NCBI GenBank assembly: GCA_029572935.1
Contig: JAKQHM010000053.1
Coordinates: forward strand, 62,001-126,000
From: Bacteroidota bacterium
GTDB taxonomy: Bacteria; Bacteroidota; Bacteroidia; Chitinophagales; Saprospiraceae
Direction of reading: 5' to 3'
Length of the DNA: 64,000 nucleotides
Below are positions 61,452 through 64,000 of the stretch, in pieces. Below the pieces are notes generated by a model. That model had not been told where the DNA came from, searched no databases, and was given only the letters and a program-made list of their open reading frames with translations. The stretch's first letter is position 1. The number at the start of each line of letters is the position of its first letter. The position numbers and the translations under genes were made by a program.

Positions 61452-62305
61452 CGATAAGTTACCTTGATGTTATCGATCAGAATCTTTTGCTCCGTTTGCG
61501 CAGAGTCAGAAATAAAAGCTGCCGTTACACCCAATCTATACGATTCGCTCTTTGACAAATTGGTGATATCAGCGAAGTCAAAGTAAATTTTATTCCAGTT
61601 TTTTCTGGGCAGGACCAAAGCATTGATCAGGTTTTCAGTCTGATTACCTTTCAAGCCAATAAAACCTATATAAAACGGGATGTCTGATTTATAGTGCAAC
61701 TCGAGAAAAACCTGATTGGGGGTGACGGGAATTTTAAATGTCAGGTCATTCCAGGCAGCCAGGACGGGATTCTCTTTGGTCAGATTGATTATACCAGAAT
61801 TTTGACCTTCGAATGCTTCTTCAGCGGTGCTTAAACTGATTTTGGTCTCTACGTTTCCATCCTGCTCGATATTGAAAAAGTGAAAACGATCAAAATCTTC
61901 TATAAATGGCAGAATTACATCGGAAGCATACCTAAACTCCGGCCTGAAGGTATCTACCAAATGATTGGGTTGATCTACTGTGATTTCATAGGGTTCAGCA
62001 AAAGGAAAACGGGTGGGTTCATTCTGGCTTCCGTTTCTGCGGATGCCGGGCAGAAATTTGAGGCGGATGGGAAAGTCTTCTACCACAGGTACTGTGGCAG
62101 GCAATTCATAGGCTCCGACGTAACGGTCATTGACAAACAACCAGATGTCCCGGAATTGTTGCCGGGCTGTTCCTTGCGCCGTGCCTGAAGTAAAAGTGTA
62201 ATCATCTACATGCACATAATAAGGCACAGGCTCATCCCCTTTTCCCAGATCACAGGAGGCAAACGAAATGACTATGACCAAGAACCAAAAATCAATGTGT
62301 TTCAT
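61448..62305 (-). CDS. Lipoprotein of unknown function, coupled to polysaccharide genes
   Basis: 285 aa. Leader MKHIDFWFLVIVISFASC ends at a lipidation-type cysteine followed by DLGKGDEP. The rest is predicted beta-sandwich: DIWLFVNDRYVGAYELPATV and a C-terminal jelly-roll-like half with NWNKIYFDFADI and EQKILIDNIKVTY, the kind of strand set seen in carbohydrate-binding modules. I do not recognise a named family. It starts inside the last 14 bp of the Gfo/Idh gene and overlaps the sugar phosphotransferase start by 4 bp, so it is translated within that chain and may serve surface polysaccharide assembly (inference). Confidence 0.78.
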   Translation of the reverse strand: MKHIDFWFLVIVISFASCDLGKGDEPVPYYVHVDDYTFTSGTAQGTARQQFRDIWLFVNDRYVGAYELPATVPVVEDFPIRLKFLPGIRRNGSQNEPTRFPFAEPYEITVDQPNHLVDTFRPEFRYASDVILPFIEDFDRFHFFNIEQDGNVETKISLSTAEEAFEGQNSGIINLTKENPVLAAWNDLTFKIPVTPNQVFLELHYKSDIPFYIGFIGLKGNQTENLINALVLPRKNWNKIYFDFADITNLSKSESYRLGVTAAFISDSAQTEQKILIDNIKVTYR

Positions 62306-63275
62306 CCTTGCTGTTTTCGATCTGAGCAGAAATAATTTCCACTAATCTGAGTGCCCGGATACCATCATCCAGACTGACTTCTGTCTCTACACCTGAAAGA
62401 ATGCTGGAAGCAAATGCCGACAATTCAGTTTTGATTGCATTCACAGGTTGGACATCCGGATTATAAAGACTGATGTATTTTTTTCCCCTGTAAGTATCAA
62501 TTTCCAGAGTTTGCTCCTGGGGCTGATCGAGCAGTGAGATAACCTGCGACTCTTTGGTCAGAAGGTCCAGACTGATGTAAGCATCATCCTGAAAAATGCG
62601 CAATTTTCTCATTTGCTTCATCGATATCCTGCTGGCGGTCACGTTTGCCACAAGGCCATTTTTAAATTCGATACGGGCATTGCATATATCGGCTGTGGGA
62701 GAAACTATGTTCACACCTTTGGCTCTGACCTCTATGGGTTCGGATCGGGCGATTACACTTATGAGGTCCAGGTCGTGTATCATCAGATCATGAACCACAC
62801 TCACATCCGTCCCACGGGGATTGAAGGTGGATAGGCGATGAGCCTCGATAAACCGGGGGTTCCGGATGCTGTCTTTCACTGAAAGAAATCCTGGATTGTA
62901 CCGCTCCACGTGGCCGATCTGAACCTTCACACCGGAATTGAGGGCCATTGACAAAAGTTCTTCTGCTTCGCGCACACTGCTGGTCACCGGTTTTTCAATA
63001 AAACAATGCCTGCCCTGGCTGATCACCCTGGATGCAATATCAAAATGCGTGATGGTAGGTGTCACGACATCAATGGCCTGGCAGTCCCGGATCAAATCGT
63101 CCGGATCTTCATAAAAACGCACTCCTGCCTCTTCACAAACACCACGGGCCATCTCCGCTGAAACGTCGAAACAGCCTACTAATTGGATGATGTCAAGCTC
63201 CAGCAAACACTTCAGGTGTATCTTTCCCAAGTGGCCCAGACCAAACAGGCCGAGTTTTATTTTATCCTCAATCAT
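62292..63275 (-). CDS. Gfo/Idh/MocA family oxidoreductase
   Basis: 327 aa. Rossmann start LGLFGLGHLGKIHLKCLLEL, then ADLIRDCQAIDVVTPTITH-like spacing (here DDLIRDCQAIDVVTPTITH) and the diagnostic CFIEKPVT, where the lysine is catalytic. GHVERYNPGFLSVKDSI and DLMIHDLDLISV complete the C-terminal alpha/beta domain. These enzymes oxidise or reduce sugars and nucleotide sugars with NAD(P). In this place, between polysaccharide genes, a nucleotide-sugar substrate is plausible but not shown. It overlaps the small membrane gene before it by 4 bp and the lipoprotein gene after it by 14 bp. Confidence 0.92.
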   Translation of the reverse strand: MIEDKIKLGLFGLGHLGKIHLKCLLELDIIQLVGCFDVSAEMARGVCEEAGVRFYEDPDDLIRDCQAIDVVTPTITHFDIASRVISQGRHCFIEKPVTSSVREAEELLSMALNSGVKVQIGHVERYNPGFLSVKDSIRNPRFIEAHRLSTFNPRGTDVSVVHDLMIHDLDLISVIARSEPIEVRAKGVNIVSPTADICNARIEFKNGLVANVTASRISMKQMRKLRIFQDDAYISLDLLTKESQVISLLDQPQEQTLEIDTYRGKKYISLYNPDVQPVNAIKTELSAFASSILSGVETEVSLDDGIRALRLVEIISAQIENSKDETH

Positions 63276-63571
63276 CCTGCCAGCATCTGAGTTTTGAGCA
63301 AAGCCAGCATCACAAATACCAGTATGACAATGACAAGAAACAAAATACCCGTTCTGATGATATGTCTCCTGAAAGTATTCAGAAGTTCGGTGTCAGCAGG
63401 ATATTTTGACAACACCTCATTTTGCCATTGGGAGGATGATAACATCTGACTGAATGTAAATTGAATTCTCTTGCTGACCAAAGCCTTGTAATATCCCAAA
63501 GTCCGGACACGGATGTATAGATTAAACAATACAAACAAACTAAAAATGCTCAGTATGATCAGGATCTTCAT
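63272..63571 (-). CDS. Small membrane protein, two helices, unknown function
   Basis: 99 aa from ATG 63571, 1 bp after the alaS stop (TGA-C-ATG); an earlier in-frame ATG at 63589 would overlap alaS by 17 bp and add six residues. It has an N-terminal helix (ILIILSIFSLFVLFNLYI) and a C-terminal helix (TGILFLVIVILVFVMLALL) with a basic amphipathic stretch in between (RIQFTFSQMLSSSQWQNEVL). No family is recognised. The stop overlaps the Gfo/Idh start by 4 bp, so it is coupled on both sides. Confidence 0.72.
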   Translation of the reverse strand: MKILIILSIFSLFVLFNLYIRVRTLGYYKALVSKRIQFTFSQMLSSSQWQNEVLSKYPADTELLNTFRRHIIRTGILFLVIVILVFVMLALLKTQMLAG

Positions 63572-63572
63572 G

Positions 63573-64000
63573 TCAAAGGGTTTGATCAATTATCTCTGTG
63601 ACAAACGCACGGGCTTCTGAAATCGCTGCCTCCAGTCCGGAAGCATTCTTTCCCCCAGCGGTAGCAAAGAAAGCCTGTCCTCCTCCCCCACCCTGTATAT
63701 GGCTGGCGAATTTTTTAATCCAGTTGGATGCATGGAAAGCAGGATTCGCTGCCGTAAGGGATTCTGAAATATAACACATCAGCTGGGGTTTATCCTTTTC
63801 CTGAAAACCAAAAACTACGATACAGGATCCCAGCTGCTTGGCAATATTGAAACACAAATTTTTTACTATCCTGCTGTCATCAAAAGGAACCACGCGCAGG
63901 ACCAATTTGACAGACTTTCGGTTATCAGCTTCCCGTACGATCTGATCCATCAGAGCAGCTGCTGCATTTTCCTGCAAGCTACTAATTTGCTTTTGGAGAT
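63573..64000 (-). CDS. alaS: Alanyl-tRNA synthetase, C-terminal part (cut by window edge)
   Basis: About 142 codons on the minus strand; the frame is open to base 64000 and the start lies outside. The last part of AlaRS is visible: a coiled-coil-like LQKQISSLQENAAA at the edge and the DHHA1 domain with SNWIKKFASHIQGGGGGQAFF and TAGGKNASGLEAAISEARAF. This region helps bind tRNA and links to editing. The catalytic and editing domains are not in the window. Its stop is immediately followed by the small membrane protein gene and, through overlaps, by polysaccharide genes. Confidence 0.95.
   Translation of the reverse strand, partial: LQKQISSLQENAAAALMDQIVREADNRKSVKLVLRVVPFDDSRIVKNLCFNIAKQLGSCIVVFGFQEKDKPQLMCYISESLTAANPAFHASNWIKKFASHIQGGGGGQAFFATAGGKNASGLEAAISEARAFVTEIIDQTL

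Noticed and set aside
1-64000. Search for mobile elements, phage genes, toxin-antitoxin pairs or defence systems
   Set aside because: No transposase, integrase, phage, restriction or toxin-like protein was recognised; the window reads as ordinary chromosome.

Overview
The window looks like chromosomal DNA from a Bacteroidota bacterium, most plausibly a free-living Saprospirales/Chitinophagales-type lineage; rank below phylum is my inference. The grounds are several large secreted proteins with C-terminal domains resembling type IX secretion (T9SS) type A sorting domains, a DUF1800/DUF1501 gene pair, a TonB C-terminal-domain protein, several putative lipoproteins with acidic residues after the cysteine, few clear Shine-Dalgarno sites, and several upstream regions carrying the Bacteroidota -7 promoter element TAnnTTTG. 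I see no phage, transposase, integrase or CRISPR array, and gene order is dense with many 1-17 bp overlaps.

Layout. 1-2867 (minus): recR, a two-part glycosyltransferase, and the start of an M20 amidohydrolase that runs off the left edge. 3019-4251 (plus): 2-oxo acid dehydrogenase E2. 4465-14270 (minus): a secretion cluster of small putative lipoprotein, M4 metalloprotease, DUF1800, DUF1501 and a large repeat protein. 14378-28891 (plus): a cysteine-rich secreted protein, beta-mannosidase, urocanate hydratase, CBS protein, coiled-coil/HhH protein, TlpA-like thioredoxin, SDR, UbiD-type decarboxylase, rRNA m5C methyltransferase, M28 peptidase, folK and a deoxynucleoside kinase, followed by sppA to 30681. 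30941-32401 (minus): trxB and aroK. 32459-37109 (plus): DUF1573 lipoprotein, yajC and a series of small or poorly characterised envelope proteins. 37342-38681 (minus): tRNA-Lys and a saccharopine dehydrogenase-like gene. 38943-46734 (plus): ftsK, a small lipoprotein, rarA and a PKD-repeat metzincin protease. 47158-52106 (minus): O-antigen ligase-like and Wzz-like genes, an M48 peptidase and a protein of the family often labelled asparagine synthetase B. 52241-54337 (plus): a VWA membrane protein. 54331-57812 (minus): a CAP protein and a subtilase. 57980-59875 (plus): a TPR/PD40/double-SPOR protein. 60036-64000 (minus): a compact chain from the alaS 3' end through a small membrane protein, a Gfo/Idh/MocA oxidoreductase and a lipoprotein to an undecaprenyl-phosphate sugar phosphotransferase.

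Themes. Much of the window serves the cell envelope: surface polysaccharide (glycosyltransferase fusion, Wzy/Wzz-like pair, sugar phosphotransferase), secreted proteases (M4, metzincin, S8, M28) and envelope or cell-wall upkeep (YajC, SppA, FtsK, SPOR protein). Housekeeping genes are interleaved. The items most worth following up are the glycosyltransferase fused to a shrunken sugar-phosphotransferase module, the PorE-like protein that ends in SPOR domains instead of OmpA, a 15-bp promoter-proximal sequence shared by that gene and ftsK, the DUF1501 protein with both a twin-arginine-like start and a sorting-domain-like end, and the strictly alternating seven-PKD array. No clearly new multi-gene system is evident.
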